Assembly: GCF_023516495.1 (NCBI RefSeq)
Contig: NZ_JAMGBC010000001.1
Span: 1,426,001-1,490,000, forward strand
Direction: 5' to 3'
DNA: 64,000 nucleotides
Source: Sphingomonas anseongensis
GTDB lineage: Bacteria; Pseudomonadota; Alphaproteobacteria; Sphingomonadales; Sphingomonadaceae
The notes under the pieces were generated by a model. That model was given only the letters and a program-made list of their open reading frames with translations. It was not told where the DNA came from and made no database searches. Shown piece after piece: positions 63,074 to 64,000 of this stretch; within the stretch, counting starts at the first letter, position 1, and each line of letters starts with the position of its first letter. Position numbers and translations under genes: made by a program.

Positions 63074-64000
63074 CACGCCCGCCGTCCTCACCGTCGAGGG
63101 GACGCACGGGCTGATCATCCATGCGGTGACGAAGGCCGCCGCCGAGCGTGGCGCGCGCGCCGGCGCTCGCCTCACCGATGCTCGTGCGCTCGATCCGGCG
63201 CTGGTCGCGGTTCCGGCCGACCCCGACGGTGATCAGGCGCTGCTGGAGCGGCTGGCGAAATGGGCGCAGCGCTGGTCGCCTTTGATCGAAGTGGACGGGA
63301 CCGACGCGCTGCGGCTCGACGTGACCGGCGTCGCGCATCTGTTCGGCGGCGAAGAGGGGCTGGCCGAGGATATCCGCCGCCGCTTCGCAGCGACCGGACT
63401 GACCGCACGCGTGGCGATCGCTCCGACCGCTGCCGCCGCCTGGGCATTCAGTCGCTTCGGGGGCGACGAGCTGCCGCCGTTGCATGTCTCCGCGCTTCGG
63501 CTGGAACCGGAGACGGTCCGGACTCTCGAGCGGCTTGGGCTGAAGACGATCGGAGCGCTCGCGGCGCTGCCACGCCTCGCTCTGGCTCGGCGATTCCGGG
63601 GAGCCGAGGACGTCGTCGATGCGCTCGATCGGGCGCTCGGGCGGAAGCCGGAGCCGCTGACGGCGCTCGCGGAGAATCCGCCGCCGCGGGCGACGCTCCG
63701 GCTGCAGGAGCCGGTCACCCATCCCGAAGCGGCTCCGCAGGCGCTTTCGAAGCTGATCCCCAGGCTCGTCCGCACACTGGAGGAGCGGCACCTCGGCGCG
63801 CGCAAATTGTCGCTCCACGGTTTCCGGGTCGATGGAAGTGTCGCCGCCGCCTCGGTCGCCACAACCATCGCCAGCCGCGAGCCGAAGCATCTGCAGCGGC
63901 TGCTTGCCGACAAGGCGGCAGCGCTCGATCCCGGCTTCGGCTTCGACGCCTTCGCTCTCGTCGCCGATTGGACCGAGAGCCTTGGCACCGCCCAGGAAAG
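62997..64000 (+). CDS. imuB: ImuB, Y-family DNA polymerase-like protein, 3' end outside window
   Basis: Frame open from ATG 62997 to the window edge (334 codons). Start KRIASIWLRSLAIERWAK is the usual ImuB beginning; VEVDG-like DALRLDVTGVAHLFGGEEGLAEDIRRRF corresponds to the palm, where the catalytic acidic residues of Y-family polymerases are absent or changed, as in other ImuB. LGLKTIGALAALPRLALARRFRG is the helix-hairpin-helix part. Its start lies within imuA, so the two are translationally coupled; dnaE2 is expected after it. Confidence 0.87.
   Translation, partial: MKRIASIWLRSLAIERWAKSNDLSPDTPAVLTVEGTHGLIIHAVTKAAAERGARAGARLTDARALDPALVAVPADPDGDQALLERLAKWAQRWSPLIEVDGTDALRLDVTGVAHLFGGEEGLAEDIRRRFAATGLTARVAIAPTAAAAWAFSRFGGDELPPLHVSALRLEPETVRTLERLGLKTIGALAALPRLALARRFRGAEDVVDALDRALGRKPEPLTALAENPPPRATLRLQEPVTHPEAAPQALSKLIPRLVRTLEERHLGARKLSLHGFRVDGSVAAASVATTIASREPKHLQRLLADKAAALDPGFGFDAFALVADWTESLGTAQE

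Overview
The window reads as chromosomal DNA of a GC-rich alphaproteobacterium, most likely of the order Sphingomonadales. This rests on the gene content (TonB receptor, NodT-type efflux, glycine-rich secreted proteins, a DUF2092 lipoprotein with a Gly-rich partner), on the alphaproteobacterial LexA box GAAC-N7-GAAC in front of imuA-imuB, and on general codon and GC character. No rRNA, tRNA, CRISPR array, transposase or phage gene was seen. The assignment is inference from content, not a database result.

Layout. 1-10262 (minus): a two-partner secretion island made of a TpsB transporter, a 2204-residue glycine-rich TpsA exoprotein and a downstream secreted repeat protein cut by the window edge. 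10607-12405: two OmpA-domain envelope proteins. 13110-19402 (minus): a metabolic module of outer-membrane porin, small protein, AspT aspartate:alanine exchanger, AspD aspartate 4-decarboxylase and periplasmic asparaginase. Together these could turn asparagine into alanine + CO2 + NH3 while generating proton-motive force. 19676-26206: AI-2E-type permease, K+-channel-like protein, and a translationally coupled operon DUF4239 - NodT - HlyD - DUF2955 that looks like an efflux pump. 26277-30509: outer-membrane barrel with proline tracts, patatin-like lipoprotein, DUF3047 and DUF3313 proteins. 30718-32161: a convergent NarX/NarL-like kinase/regulator pair. 32476-37778: small membrane protein, sulfotransferase, DUF2092 lipoprotein plus Gly-rich protein, and a membrane histidine kinase. 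37898-43966: TonB receptor, AraC regulator, Tat-exported carbonic anhydrase, PLP decarboxylase.

44054-50137 is a 5-oxoproline operon (ATP-dependent 5-oxoprolinase fusion, DUF969 and DUF979 transporter subunits, DUF2891). 50124-59323 holds phenylalanine/tyrosine catabolism in pieces: hppD, a PcaF/PaaJ-like thiolase, an orphan paaD, a pterin carbinolamine dehydratase, phenylalanine 4-hydroxylase and a flavin reductase. These are interrupted by an alpha/beta hydrolase under BlaI-type operators, a degenerate class A acid phosphatase and a divergent TetR/diiron-like pair. 59320-64000: DUF808 protein, seryl-tRNA synthetase, alpha/beta hydrolase, and the SOS mutagenesis genes imuA-imuB (imuB cut by the edge).

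The most striking observations are: (1) a short leader peptide with three consecutive Tyr codons, followed by an intrinsic terminator, directly in front of phenylalanine hydroxylase, i.e. a probable tyrosine-sensing attenuator; (2) a thiolase whose only sensible start is CTG, overlapping the hppD stop codon; (3) the complete asparagine-to-alanine proton-motive module; (4) tandem TACA-N2-TGTA dyads in front of an isolated hydrolase; (5) an acid phosphatase homologue that lost both catalytic histidines.
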